Below are positions 9,911 through 18,361 of a stretch of 64,000 bases of DNA, in pieces. The DNA lies in NCBI RefSeq assembly GCF_004000925.1, contig NZ_BIME01000004.1, forward strand, positions 124,001 to 188,000, read 5' to 3'. Made by a program: the position numbers and the translations under genes. Position 1 is the stretch's first letter. The number at the start of each line of letters is the position of its first letter. This stretch comes from Paenibacillus illinoisensis NBRC 15959 (GTDB lineage Bacteria; Bacillota; Bacilli; Paenibacillales; Paenibacillaceae). The notes under the pieces were generated by a model. It did no database searches. It was not told the DNA's origin and was given only the letters and a program-made list of their open reading frames with translations.

Positions 9911-12900
9911 AGCCGATTTTATTAAAAGTGGCCGGATTGCAAAGTTACCGTGAAGCTCAGGAGATTGATTTTACGGTACTGACGGAAACCGGATTATTCG
10001 GAATTTTCGGCCCAACGGGCAGCGGAAAGTCTTCCCTGCTGGATGCCATTACTCTTGCCATGTACGGAAAGGTCGAGCGGGCAGTTAACGGAACTCAGGG
10101 GATTATGAATCATGCTGAGGATGCCCTCGCAGTCGCTTTTACCTTCGAACTGTCGTCAGCTGAAGGAGCGCGAAGATTTCGGGTGGAACGGCGTTTTAAG
10201 CGAAATAACGAAATATCGGTAAGCAATACGATCAGTAAATTTATTGAGACCGTAAATGGAGAGGAACAGGTGCTCGCTGACAAGCTAGCTGATGTGAACC
10301 GCTGTGTGGAAGAAGTGATCGGGCTCAAAATGGATGATTTTACGCGGGCTGTAGTGCTTCCTCAAGGGAAATTCGCTGAGTTTCTATCGCTGAAAGGCAG
10401 TGAACGACGCCAGATGCTGCAGCGGCTGTTTCATTTGGAAAAGTACGGGGATCAGCTTGCCATTAAGCTTAGCCGGCGCGTGAAGGATAACGATATGGTT
10501 CATCAAGCGCTCTTGGCAGAGCAGCAGGGTCTTGGCAATGCAAGTCAAGAAACGCTGGAAGAAACCAAACGTCTTCTGCAGGAGGCCGTGAAGCATGCGG
10601 AGCTTTCCCGTCAGACACTGGATGAAGCTGCGAAGGAAGCGGAACAGCTGGGTAAAATACGTGAATTAAGTCATGAACGCCAGAAGCGTCTGGATGAACA
10701 ACATAAGCTCAAAGCTCTCGAACCGCAAATCGAAACCGGGGAGCAGCGCTTGAAACAGTCAAGCTCAGCAGATGCCATACTGCCCGCGCTTCAGACGATG
10801 CGGGATGCAGTTACCCAGCAGAAGCTGCGACAAACTGCAGCTTCTGCTGCACATGAACAAGCCGTGGAACACGAACGATTATCTGTGCTTGAAGCAGAAA
10901 AGGCCGAAACGACACGTGTACAGCTGGCTGAGGGCGAACCCAAGCTGCTGCTTCGGCTGGAGCAGTTGGAACAGGCCAAAGAGCTGCAGCGGGAACGAGA
11001 CAGTCTTCTGGAGGACAGCGCACGTTTGAAGCAGCTTCTGGAGAAAGGACAGGCTGAGCAGGAAGTTCATGGCCAGCAGCTGGAGAAGGAAAAAGAACTG
11101 CAGCAGCGTGGACGAAAACGGCGGGAAGAATTGCAGGAAAGTCTGAAGCCAAATGAAGTCAAGTCAGAGGAGCGAAGACAACTGCAAGCTGCGCTGGAGC
11201 TTCGGCATCGGCTGGATACGGCAGCAGAGCAGCTACGTCAGAACCAGGCTGAGATGGAGACGTACAAGCAGTCTGCCAGCCTGGCAGAAAGCAAACTTCA
11301 GGCAGCGATAGGCGAAGAGGAACGCTTGAAAGAACAGCGGAAGCTGTTGATTGAACAGGCGTCGGCGGGTCTGGAGGCCATGCTTGCTTGTGAGCAGGAC
11401 ATCGGCCGTGAACAAAGCCTGCTGGCCGGCGCGGAGGAGCAGCTGCGCGGCTCGATGCGCGAGCAGGAGCTGCACCGGCTCTCCTCCGCCTTGCGCGCCG
11501 AGCTGCGTGACGGCGAGCCATGCCCGGTGTGCGGCTCCGCACACCACCCGCTCCCGGCTGCGCCGCCGGGAGAAGGTCCGCACGCAGGCGATGCGGACCT
11601 GGAATTGCTGCGCAGCCTGCAGGCAGAGCTGCAGGAGCTGCGCTTCGGGCTGCGCCAGCAGCTGCACGAACGTCGCAGCCTGCTGACGCAGCTTGGCGCC
11701 GCGGCCGGCGAAGCACCGGCCGCAGCCGAGGCCGCGCCTGCGGCAGCGGAGCAAGAGCCCGCAGGTTCGCCCGTACACGGGCACTCACCTGCGGACTGGG
11801 CGGCGCGTGCCGCTGCGCTGCGCGAGACCGCGCGTGCGCTGGCTGACGCCGCGACGCAAGTGCAGACGCAAGCCGCCGCGTTGCAGCAGGCGGCTGTGGG
11901 TGCGCAGCAGCGCCGCATGGAGGCGGCAGCCGCGCAGGAGGCCGGCCGTGCCGGTCTCGTCCAGGCGGAGCGCAAGCTGGCCGAAAGCGAGGCAGCAGCG
12001 GCGGCATTGCAAGGCCGCTGGGCCGCAGAACTGCCCGGCATCGCCCCAGAGGAGGCTGTCGCCCTTCATCAGGCGATGCAGGAACGCGATGCACGTGCCG
12101 AAGACATCAAGGAACGGCTGAACAAGAGTGTCACGTTTTTGGAAGAAAAGGAACAGTCCGTACAGTCCCTCCAACAAAAGCTGGTTGAACTGGACAAACA
12201 GCTGATCCAGTGGCAAACCGAGTGGCAGGGAAACCGTAAACAGCTGGCCGAGAAGGAAGAACGACTGCGCCAGTGGGTGGGCGAACAACGTGTAGAAGAG
12301 CTCATCGCTGTCACGCAGTCACAGCTGGATGGGCTGCGAAAAGCAGCAGCCGACTCGGCCCGGCGCTTCAAGGAAGCGGACAACCTGAAACAGGAGTCTG
12401 CCAAGAAAGACGTCATGGCCAGACAGGCCCTGACTTCAGCATCGGAGCATCTGGAACAGGCGCAGGCACGCTGGCAGCAATTGCTTGATCAATCTCCATT
12501 TGACTCTGAACAAGCCGTTCTGGAGGCAGCGATTCCTGCAGACGAGGCTGAGCGACTGGCAGCAGAGATTCAGCATCATCGTGAAAGGGAACGTGAGCTG
12601 GTTTCCCAGCTGCGTGAACTGGAGCAAAAGCTGGGTGGAGCAGAAGTGTCCGAAGAGCAGTGGTTAGCCTGCACAGAACGTCTGAAGTTACGACGTGCTG
12701 AGGATGAAGCTGCGCTAAGTGCGAAGGCTCGTGCAGAACGGGATCTGGAAGATGTTCAGCAGCGTCACGTTCGCTGGACCGAATTGGAGAACAAACGGGT
12801 AGAAGTGAGTCATCACGGGGAGCAGCTCAGCAAACTGCAGGCAGCCTTCAGAGGCAATGCATTTGTAGAGTATATTGCAGAAGAGCAGCTCATGCAGGTT

Positions 12901-13326
12901 AGCCAAGCTGCGTCACAGCGTTTGCGTTTTCTTACGAAGCAGCGCTATTCACTCGAGGTGGATTCGGGCGGTGGATTTGTCATCTGCGATGATGCCAACG
13001 GTGGAGTTAAGCGTCCGGTATCCACTTTATCTGGTGGAGAGACCTTCTTGACCTCGTTGTCCCTGGCACTCGCCTTGTCCGCACAGATTCAGCTGCGCGG
13101 CCAGTACCCGCTTCAATTCTTCTTCCTGGATGAAGGATTTGGAACATTGGACCCGGATCTGCTGGATACGGTCATTACATCGCTTGAGAAATTGCATGAT
13201 GACCGTTTGGCCGTCGGGGTTATCAGCCACGTACCGGAACTGCGGGCTCGTCTGCCGCGCAAGCTGGTTGTTATTCCTGCGAGTGAAGCTGGAGGCGGTT
13301 CACGGGTAGTATTGGAGAGTCTCTGA
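9907..13326 (+). CDS. sbcC: ATPase subunit SbcC (Rad50-type) of the SbcCD nuclease
   Basis: This is an SMC-like ABC ATPase of 1139 residues that dimerises through a zinc hook and drives SbcD. Walker A is GPTGSGKS (residues 35-42). Long coiled coils flank the hook motif CPVC (C539/C542). The ABC signature LSGGE is near residue 1040 and Walker B, FFLDEGFGTLD, near residue 1072. The hook-proximal coil (about bases 11420-12110) changes character: it is very rich in alanine and in G+C (46 of 60 bases at 11821-11880), unlike the arms on either side. The reading frame stays intact, so this is a local composition change and not a break. Confidence 0.95.
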   Translation: MKPILLKVAGLQSYREAQEIDFTVLTETGLFGIFGPTGSGKSSLLDAITLAMYGKVERAVNGTQGIMNHAEDALAVAFTFELSSAEGARRFRVERRFKRNNEISVSNTISKFIETVNGEEQVLADKLADVNRCVEEVIGLKMDDFTRAVVLPQGKFAEFLSLKGSERRQMLQRLFHLEKYGDQLAIKLSRRVKDNDMVHQALLAEQQGLGNASQETLEETKRLLQEAVKHAELSRQTLDEAAKEAEQLGKIRELSHERQKRLDEQHKLKALEPQIETGEQRLKQSSSADAILPALQTMRDAVTQQKLRQTAASAAHEQAVEHERLSVLEAEKAETTRVQLAEGEPKLLLRLEQLEQAKELQRERDSLLEDSARLKQLLEKGQAEQEVHGQQLEKEKELQQRGRKRREELQESLKPNEVKSEERRQLQAALELRHRLDTAAEQLRQNQAEMETYKQSASLAESKLQAAIGEEERLKEQRKLLIEQASAGLEAMLACEQDIGREQSLLAGAEEQLRGSMREQELHRLSSALRAELRDGEPCPVCGSAHHPLPAAPPGEGPHAGDADLELLRSLQAELQELRFGLRQQLHERRSLLTQLGAAAGEAPAAAEAAPAAAEQEPAGSPVHGHSPADWAARAAALRETARALADAATQVQTQAAALQQAAVGAQQRRMEAAAAQEAGRAGLVQAERKLAESEAAAAALQGRWAAELPGIAPEEAVALHQAMQERDARAEDIKERLNKSVTFLEEKEQSVQSLQQKLVELDKQLIQWQTEWQGNRKQLAEKEERLRQWVGEQRVEELIAVTQSQLDGLRKAAADSARRFKEADNLKQESAKKDVMARQALTSASEHLEQAQARWQQLLDQSPFDSEQAVLEAAIPADEAERLAAEIQHHRERERELVSQLRELEQKLGGAEVSEEQWLACTERLKLRRAEDEAALSAKARAERDLEDVQQRHVRWTELENKRVEVSHHGEQLSKLQAAFRGNAFVEYIAEEQLMQVSQAASQRLRFLTKQRYSLEVDSGGGFVICDDANGGVKRPVSTLSGGETFLTSLSLALALSAQIQLRGQYPLQFFFLDEGFGTLDPDLLDTVITSLEKLHDDRLAVGVISHVPELRARLPRKLVVIPASEAGGGSRVVLESL

Positions 13327-13343
13327 TATACAGATTTTCTTTG

Positions 13344-13386
13344 CCTGCTCCGAAAGCTAATAAAGCTTTCTGACTTTAACAGCAGG
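13344..13386 (+). other. Nested hairpin directly after sbcC
   Basis: CCTGCT (13344-13349) pairs with AGCAGG (13381-13386), and inside it GAAAGCT (13352-13358) pairs with AGCTTTC (13364-13370). No T-run follows. It may be the 3' end structure of the sbcDC mRNA. Confidence 0.4.
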
Positions 13387-13521
13387 AGAATCGGTATTGA
13401 CTTGCTTCCACTGTAAAATAAGAGGATATTTAAATTGAATCTTGTGAATTGGAGTGAGTTACCTCACAGATACAGGTTCAACCAGCTGTTATACTACAGT
13501 CAAGCCGACATACCTTATGTA

Positions 13522-13620
13522 AAGTACCCCGGCGGACGTTTGATCAGGAAGCTTCCCGGTCAGACGTCCGCGGCAGCTGATTTCATTCGAAATCCGCTCA
13601 TGGGGTGCTTCTTTTTTTTT
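13522..13620 (+). terminator. Three-way-junction RNA element ending in a T-run
   Basis: An outer stem, AAGTACCCC (13522-13530) with GGGGTGCTT (13602-13610), encloses two hairpins and is followed by nine T residues (13612-13620). Hairpin one pairs GCGGACGT (13532-13539) with ACGTCCGC (13564-13571), then GATC with GGTC, closing on the palindrome GGAAGCTTCC (13547-13556). Hairpin two pairs GATTTC (13579-13584) with GAAATC (13589-13594), extended by AGC/GCT. The T-run makes it a good rho-independent terminator, but the architecture is far more elaborate than needed. It could be a riboswitch or attenuator for the gene at 13702, or a small RNA. It matches no element class I know. Confidence 0.6.
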
Positions 13621-13701
13621 GCCCTGTTCCTTTAGTGTCAATTCGCCCAGATCTGAATACCATGAAAGGGTGATGAAGCACGATAAGGGAGGCGTACTGA
13701 A

Positions 13702-14055
13702 GTGGAGAAGTTGGAAGCGAAGAAGATCTGTAAGGAACACATTCATCGTTATGTATGTGTACAGATGAAGGATGGAAGTCATTATGACGGTATTATGGAA
13801 AATGTGGATGACGACATGATTTATTTGGCAGTGCCTGTTGGTCCTGAAGCCGCGCATCATGCAAATTGGGGACCAAATGCGATGCCGGGAGCAGGTTATC
13901 CCGCATCTCATGCTCGTGGATATTATCCGGGGTACGGTTACCCGTATCCATATCCATATCCCTATCCATACTATGGTTACGGTCGCAGACGTTTTAACAG
14001 ACTGGTGCTTCCCTTGATCGGGCTGACTGCTTTAACACTGCTGCCATACTATTAA
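13702..14055 (+). CDS. Small protein with Sm-like N-terminus and Tyr/Pro repeat
   Basis: I do not recognise a named family for this 117-residue protein. GTG at 13702 follows AAGGGAGG at 13686-13693. Residues 15-43 (VCVQMKDGSHYDGIMENVDD, then DMIYLAV) have the alternating pattern and central DG...G of an Sm/LSm-type beta barrel. Next comes a Gly/Ala/His linker, then a low-complexity stretch with repeated Tyr-Pro pairs encoded by tandem TATCCA-like hexamers, then RRRFNRL and a short hydrophobic C-terminus that could touch the membrane. A strong terminator follows, so it is probably monocistronic. A spore-surface role is possible from composition alone but unproven. Confidence 0.7.
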   Translation: MEKLEAKKICKEHIHRYVCVQMKDGSHYDGIMENVDDDMIYLAVPVGPEAAHHANWGPNAMPGAGYPASHARGYYPGYGYPYPYPYPYPYYGYGRRRFNRLVLPLIGLTALTLLPYY

Positions 14056-14094
14056 TGAAGGACTGAATGTCAGATTAGGATTTTAAACAACCAT

Positions 14095-14157
14095 AAGGAC
14101 CATTCTCATCCTGGCAACAAGCTGCTGCCTACCTGGATGTAGAAAGGTCTTTTTTTG
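14095..14157 (+). terminator. Rho-independent terminator
   Basis: AGGACC at 14096-14101 pairs with GGTCT at 14146-14150. Inner segments TTCT/AGAA, ATCC/GGAT and GGCA/TGCC complete a long hairpin, followed by eight T residues. It ends the transcript of the small protein gene at 13702. Confidence 0.8.
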
Positions 14158-14258
14158 TGCTGTTCATCAATGAATAGAGAATGAGAATTGTACGGGGTGT
14201 TAAATGGCATGCTAGCGTAGGGGTAGCTTATTGAGTTTAACTATTTTTCATGTATAGA

Positions 14259-14288
14259 TTGGACGTCACTTTTTACTTACGGTATGAT
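14259..14288 (+). promoter_or_regulatory. Candidate SigA promoter of the HIT gene
   Basis: TTGGAC (14259-14264) and TATGAT (14283-14288) are separated by 18 bases, and the HIT-family start codon lies 45 bases further on. The match to the vegetative consensus is good but not perfect. Confidence 0.55.
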
Positions 14289-14332
14289 AGAGAGGCATAC
14301 ATAAATCTTCAAATCAAAGGAGGGTATGAACA

Positions 14333-14695
14333 ATGGATTGCTTGTTTTGCAAAATTGTAGAGGGCAGCATTCCCTCCAATAAAGTTTTGGAGAATGAACA
14401 TGTGGTTGTCTTTCACGACATCCAGCCCGCTGCACCGACACATGTCCTCGTTATTCCGAAAAAACATATTGCTTCCATGAATGATGTGACAGCAGATGAT
14501 ATAGCACTGATTGGTGAGGTTCATCTGGCAGCACAGGAAGCAGCGAAACGCCTTGGGGTCGATGAGTCCGGTTATCGTTTGATTAATAACTGCGGCAAAG
14601 ATGGGGAACAAACCGTCCATCATCTGCACTATCATCTGCTTGGAGGCACCAGACTCGGTGCGCTGACAAGCCTATCGGATTCGCACAAATCATAA
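14333..14695 (+). CDS. HIT family protein (purine nucleoside phosphoramidase-like)
   Basis: HIT proteins bind nucleotides and hydrolyse phosphoramidates or dinucleotides in the cytosol. This 120-residue product has the normal size and shows the defining histidine triad in HHLHYHLLG near the C-terminus, plus the N-terminal CLFCKI pair of cysteines common in the HinT/Hit branch. ATG at 14333 follows AAAGGAGGG. It stands alone between a terminator and the rpsU promoter. The natural substrate cannot be told from sequence. Confidence 0.93.
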   Translation: MDCLFCKIVEGSIPSNKVLENEHVVVFHDIQPAAPTHVLVIPKKHIASMNDVTADDIALIGEVHLAAQEAAKRLGVDESGYRLINNCGKDGEQTVHHLHYHLLGGTRLGALTSLSDSHKS

Positions 14696-14780
14696 TGGAT
14701 CCTGTGCTCTACATCTCCTGTTGGGTGGAGAAAAAAGAAGCACTGTGATTCGCATAAATAAAGTGATCATTACGTTAAGG

Positions 14781-14810
14781 TTGACACCTTTATTACCTTT
14801 CGCCTATAAT
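14781..14810 (+). promoter_or_regulatory. Strong SigA promoter of rpsU-yqeY
   Basis: TTGACA (14781-14786) and TATAAT (14805-14810) are both perfect consensus hexamers, with an 18-base spacer. Transcription would start near 14817, inside an upstream in-frame extension of rpsU. This supports the internal GTG at 14870 as the true start. Confidence 0.85.
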
Positions 14811-14869
14811 GAAAGGTGATGAACCGTGTTATTGCTCTTGGACGGTCTGGTCGGAGGGAGGGAAAACTG

Positions 14870-15043
14870 GTGTCTGAAACTAAAGTTCGCAAAAACGAGA
14901 CTATTGATGCTGCACTTCGTCGCTTTAAACGTTCCATCGCTAAAGATGGCGTCTTGGCTGAGGTGAAGAAACGTAAGCATTATGAGAAGCCAAGCGTAAA
15001 GCGCAAGAAAAAGTCCGAGGCTGCTCGTAAGAGAAAGTTTTAG
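14870..15043 (+). CDS. rpsU: 30S ribosomal protein S21
   Basis: S21 is a small, strongly basic protein of the 30S subunit that acts in translation initiation. From GTG 14870 the product is 57 residues, the usual length, beginning [20 protein letters not shown] and ending in a lysine/arginine-rich tail ([14 protein letters not shown]). GGAGGGAGGG lies just upstream at 14853-14862. A consensus SigA promoter sits 60-90 bases upstream, as expected for a ribosomal protein gene. yqeY follows after 15 bases. Confidence 0.97.
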   Translation: MSETKVRKNETIDAALRRFKRSIAKDGVLAEVKKRKHYEKPSVKRKKKSEAARKRKF

Positions 15044-15058
15044 GAGGATTTGAACAAC

Positions 15059-15502
15059 ATGAATCTTAGCGAACGATTGAACGAAGATATGAAGCAAGCG
15101 ATGAAGAGCAAGGACAAGTTCAAGCTCTCCACCATTCGGTTGATTCGTTCGACGATCAAGAATCTTGAAATAGATTTGAAAAGAACTTTGGATGACAACG
15201 AAGTGCTTGATATCCTGAGTCGTGAAATCAAACAGCGCAAAGATGCCCTCCAAGAATTTGACAAAGCGGGCCGTGAAGAACTCGCGGCAAATGCAAAAGC
15301 GGAAATTGATATAATTGGTCAGTACCTTCCCGCACAGCTTACCGAAGAAGAAATTAAAGTTATTGTACAGCAGACCATCCAGGAAACCGGTGCTTCTTCG
15401 AAAGCCGAGATGGGGAAAGTCATGGCGGCCCTTATGCCGAAAGTTAAAGGCAAAGCGGACGGCAAACTGGTTAATCAAGCAGTTCAACAATTTCTGCAAT
15501 AA
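15059..15502 (+). CDS. yqeY: GatB/YqeY domain-containing protein
   Basis: This is a 147-residue helical protein of the YqeY family, related to the C-terminal tRNA-binding domain of GatB. Its own function is not settled. The sequence is typical: RLNEDMKQAMKSKDK, then SREIKQRKDALQEFDKAGR, and the C-terminal GKVMAALMPKVKGKADG. I start it at ATG 15059, which lies 11 bases after AGGAGG. A TTG at 15050 is in frame but too close to that site. It is the second gene of the rpsU transcript and ends at a strong terminator. Confidence 0.93.
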   Translation: MNLSERLNEDMKQAMKSKDKFKLSTIRLIRSTIKNLEIDLKRTLDDNEVLDILSREIKQRKDALQEFDKAGREELAANAKAEIDIIGQYLPAQLTEEEIKVIVQQTIQETGASSKAEMGKVMAALMPKVKGKADGKLVNQAVQQFLQ

Positions 15503-15513
15503 AGCAATCAATG

Positions 15514-15545
15514 AACACCTCCTGACTTGTCAGGGGGTGTTTTTT
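15514..15545 (+). terminator. Rho-independent terminator of rpsU-yqeY
   Basis: ACACCTCCTGAC and GTCAGGGGGTGT form a hairpin with a two-base loop, followed at once by a run of T residues. It lies just after the yqeY stop. Confidence 0.9.
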
Positions 15546-15736
15546 CCTGTTTACATGGTACTGAATGTACACTTCAGACTTCATTAGATTTAGCATGGGA
15601 GAATTCGATGTAAAGGATAAAGAAACAGTACAATTTTCAAAACAGACAAAAAATTTACTTTAAAATGGTTATTATACATAAAATTAGATTTAATATCTTG
15701 CAATTCCTCTGGCTTTCAAATATAATTTTAAGATTT

Positions 15737-15762
15737 TGAAACGAAATGTTGCATTGTACGTA
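15737..15762 (+). promoter_or_regulatory. SigW-type (ECF) promoter of nfeD-floA
   Basis: TGAAAC (15737-15742) is followed after exactly 16 bases by CGTA (15759-15762), the classic SigW arrangement. In Bacillus subtilis the orthologous yqeZ-yqfA-yqfB operon belongs to the SigW cell-envelope stress regulon (established knowledge). The surrounding 270-base gap is AT-rich and holds no gene. Confidence 0.8.
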
Positions 15763-15814
15763 ATAAATACCATAAGCTGGACAGTATAACAATAATGGAA
15801 AAGGGGGGATTATT

Positions 15815-17176
15815 GTGAAGGGAAAGCGCCGGAAGAGGCTTGCGGGGCCATTGTTGCTCATGATGCTGCTAACGTTGCTGCTTCCTCTGTGGGTTGGATC
15901 GCCGTCTGCACATGCAGCTGAAAAGAGCGGCGCCGTATATATTATTCCGGTTGATAAACCAATCGAGCAGGGGCTAGGCAAGTTTATGGAGCGTGGCTTC
16001 AAGGAAGCTGAATCGATGAATGCTGGCCTGATTGTTCTCGATATCAATACACCGGGAGGACGGGTCGATACGGCGGAAGAGCTGGGTACCCTGATTAAGG
16101 AAAGTCCTGTTCAGACCGTTGCTTTTGTCCGCGGAGATGCTGCTTCGGCTGGAAGTTTTCTGGCCTTGAATGCAGATAAGATCGTAATGTCGCCAGGAAG
16201 TATGATTGGTGCGGCAGCGATGGTGGACAGCACGGGTAAGCATGTGGATGATCCGAAGCTGGTTGCATTCTGGAAGAGCAAAATGCAGGGAGCGGCTGAA
16301 CAAGGCGGCCGTGATGGCAATATTGCTGCCGGAATGACAGATGTCAACATGGTTGTGGAGATGCCGAAGATCAACAAAACGAAGCAAAAGGGTGAAATTA
16401 TTGCCTTATCAGCCGAGGAGGCGCTGAAAGTGGGATATGCGGACCACATCAGCTCAACTCCGGAAGAGGCAGCAGCATGGCTGGGTTATGGTCAGGACGA
16501 TGTATTTACTGTGGAGAGAACTGCAGCAGAGAACATATCTTCTTTTCTGACGAATCCTGTGGTGATGACTATTCTTTTGTTCCTGGGAATTGCAGGTGTA
16601 ATCATTGAACTGATTGTGCCCGGATTCGGAGTGCCTGGTATTGTGGGGATTGTTTGTTTTGTCCTCTATTTCTCAGGGAACTACATTGCTGGATTTGCAG
16701 GAGCAGAGACATGGGTGCTGTTTACGGTTGGACTCATCATGATGATTCTGGAGATGTTCATTCCAAGCTTTGGTATCCTGGGCATACTGGGATCCATTGC
16801 GCTTGTTGCTGGTGTCGTGCGTGCGGCTTATGACACAAGTGATGCATTTGTATCACTGGGAATTGCTTTCGGAGCAGCGCTGGTGGTTATAGCCATCGTG
16901 GTGATACTGTTTAAAGACAGAGGCATATGGAATCGATTTATACTCAGTGACAGATTGTCTGCCGATCGAGGTTATTCATCTGCCACAGAACGTAAAGAAC
17001 TGATTGGTCTCCAAGGGATCAGCCTGACTCCACTTCGTCCTTCTGGAACAGCAATATTTAATGGGGAACGGGTCGATGTGGTTTCGGACGGGGACTTTAT
17101 TCCAGTTGATACACCGATTATTGTGGTTAAAGCCGAAGGCACCCGGATTGTGGTCCAACAAGCTTTGCCAGTGTAA
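15815..17176 (+). CDS. NfeD-family membrane serine protease (YqeZ-like)
   Basis: This 453-residue protein starts with a signal sequence (LLLMMLLTLLLPLW...AHA). An extracytoplasmic ClpP-like domain follows with DINTPGG, AASAGS (likely nucleophile Ser) and VDDPK (candidate catalytic Lys), then four or more membrane segments from about residue 245 (VVMTILLFLGIAGVIIEL onward), and a C-terminal OB-fold NfeD domain (GLQGISLTPLRPSGTA). Family members partner with flotillin-like proteins encoded next door, as here. GTG 15815 follows AAGGGGGG. The SigW promoter upstream points to a role in envelope stress or membrane fluidity. Confidence 0.92.
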   Translation: MKGKRRKRLAGPLLLMMLLTLLLPLWVGSPSAHAAEKSGAVYIIPVDKPIEQGLGKFMERGFKEAESMNAGLIVLDINTPGGRVDTAEELGTLIKESPVQTVAFVRGDAASAGSFLALNADKIVMSPGSMIGAAAMVDSTGKHVDDPKLVAFWKSKMQGAAEQGGRDGNIAAGMTDVNMVVEMPKINKTKQKGEIIALSAEEALKVGYADHISSTPEEAAAWLGYGQDDVFTVERTAAENISSFLTNPVVMTILLFLGIAGVIIELIVPGFGVPGIVGIVCFVLYFSGNYIAGFAGAETWVLFTVGLIMMILEMFIPSFGILGILGSIALVAGVVRAAYDTSDAFVSLGIAFGAALVVIAIVVILFKDRGIWNRFILSDRLSADRGYSSATERKELIGLQGISLTPLRPSGTAIFNGERVDVVSDGDFIPVDTPIIVVKAEGTRIVVQQALPV

Positions 17177-17222
17177 GACGCTTGTTTTGCCGGAGTTCTG
17201 ATGGGCTTCGGCAGTGTACATA

Positions 17223-17258
17223 ACCATAAGGCAGTGCTGCTTGCCGAATGGTGTTTTT
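17223..17258 (+). terminator. Hairpin/attenuator between nfeD and floA
   Basis: ACCAT (17223-17227) pairs with ATGGT (17248-17252) and GGCA with TGCC inside it, followed by GTTTTT. It would reduce read-through into floA, so floA may have a further promoter in the AT-rich 80 bases downstream. I could not identify one. Confidence 0.5.
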
Positions 17259-17337
17259 CTAAAATTAGCAGCATAATCTTTTAATCTTTTAAGATGATTT
17301 TTTACAAAATTAAAGTGCAAATGGAGGAATTTTGACT

Positions 17338-18348
17338 ATGGAACCAACCTTGATTACGGTTTTGCTCGTTGCGGTAGTTGCCATTATCGTATTGAGCGTA
17401 TTCTTCAGCTTTTTCCCAGTAATGCTCTGGATCTCGGCCATTGCATCCGGTGTACGTGTCGGAATTATTACACTAGTAGCGATGAGACTCAGACGTGTAA
17501 CACCTAGCCGAATCGTAAATCCAATGATTAAAGCAACCAAAGCCGGTCTTCAGCTTTCAATGAACCAACTGGAGAGTCACTTCCTGGCGGGTGGTAACGT
17601 TGACCGTGTAGTAAACGCTCTGATTGCTGCTCAGCGTGCAAACATTCCACTGGAATTCGAACGTGCTGCAGCGATTGACCTCGCAGGTCGTGATGTATTG
17701 CAGGCTGTACAAATGAGTGTTAATCCGCGTGTCATCGAGACACCAATTGTATCTGCGGTAGCCAAAGATGGTATTGAAGTTAAGGTTAGAGCACGGGTTA
17801 CAGTTCGGGCCAATATCGACCGTCTCGTCGGTGGTGCCGGTGAAGAGACGATCATTGCCCGTGTCGGTGAAGGTATCGTAAGTACAAACGGTTCCTCGAA
17901 TTCCCACAAAGACGTTCTGGAAAATCCGGATCTGATCTCCCGTACTGTATTGTCCAAAGGTCTGGACGCCGGTACAGCTTTTGAAATCCTGTCCATCGAT
18001 ATTGCGGACGTGGATGTAGGTAAGAACATTGGTGCGTTCCTGCAAACCGAGCAGGCTGAGGCTGACAAACGCATCGCTCAGGCGAAAGCGGAAGAACGTC
18101 GCGCAATGGCTGTAGCCCAAGAGCAAGAGATGAAGGCACGAGTAGTGGAAATGAGAGCGCGTGTGGTTGAATCTGAATCCCAAGTACCTTTGGCGATGTC
18201 CGAAGCACTTCGTAGCGGTAAAATCGGGGTTATGGACTACATGAACCTGAAAAATATTGAGGCTGATACTCAAATGCGCAATACTTTGGGAAAACCTGGT
18301 GAAGGTTCGAATTCCAATGATCAGGGTGATTCCAAAAACGGAAGATAG
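17338..18348 (+). CDS. floA: Flotillin-like protein FloA
   Basis: FloA is a membrane scaffold protein of functional membrane microdomains. The product is 336 residues, with an N-terminal hairpin-like hydrophobic segment ([22 protein letters not shown]), a flotillin/SPFH core ([23 protein letters not shown]-like [15 protein letters not shown]), a coiled segment rich in Ala/Glu/Arg ([15 protein letters not shown]) and a short hydrophilic tail. ATG 17338 lies 10 bases after GGAGG. An in-frame TTG at 17332 is too near that site. It is the second gene of the likely SigW operon, next to its NfeD partner. Confidence 0.95.
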   Translation: MEPTLITVLLVAVVAIIVLSVFFSFFPVMLWISAIASGVRVGIITLVAMRLRRVTPSRIVNPMIKATKAGLQLSMNQLESHFLAGGNVDRVVNALIAAQRANIPLEFERAAAIDLAGRDVLQAVQMSVNPRVIETPIVSAVAKDGIEVKVRARVTVRANIDRLVGGAGEETIIARVGEGIVSTNGSSNSHKDVLENPDLISRTVLSKGLDAGTAFEILSIDIADVDVGKNIGAFLQTEQAEADKRIAQAKAEERRAMAVAQEQEMKARVVEMRARVVESESQVPLAMSEALRSGKIGVMDYMNLKNIEADTQMRNTLGKPGEGSNSNDQGDSKNGR

Positions 18349-18361
18349 GCGGTGAGTGCAT

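Noticed and set aside
11159..12094. Long minus-strand frames (up to 311 codons) in the sbcC hook region
   Set aside because: High G+C removes stop codons in all frames here. The products are low-complexity Ala/Arg/Pro and SbcC continues intact on the plus strand.
13435..13635. A 66-codon open frame covering the structured element after sbcC
   Set aside because: It runs through the paired stems and the T-run, has no good ribosome site and ends in a poly-Phe stretch. The RNA structure explains the region better.
13938..13970. Tandem TATCCA hexamers considered as a microsatellite or the start of a repeat array
   Set aside because: They lie in frame and encode the Tyr-Pro repeat of the small protein. 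There are no spacers, so it is not a CRISPR-like array.
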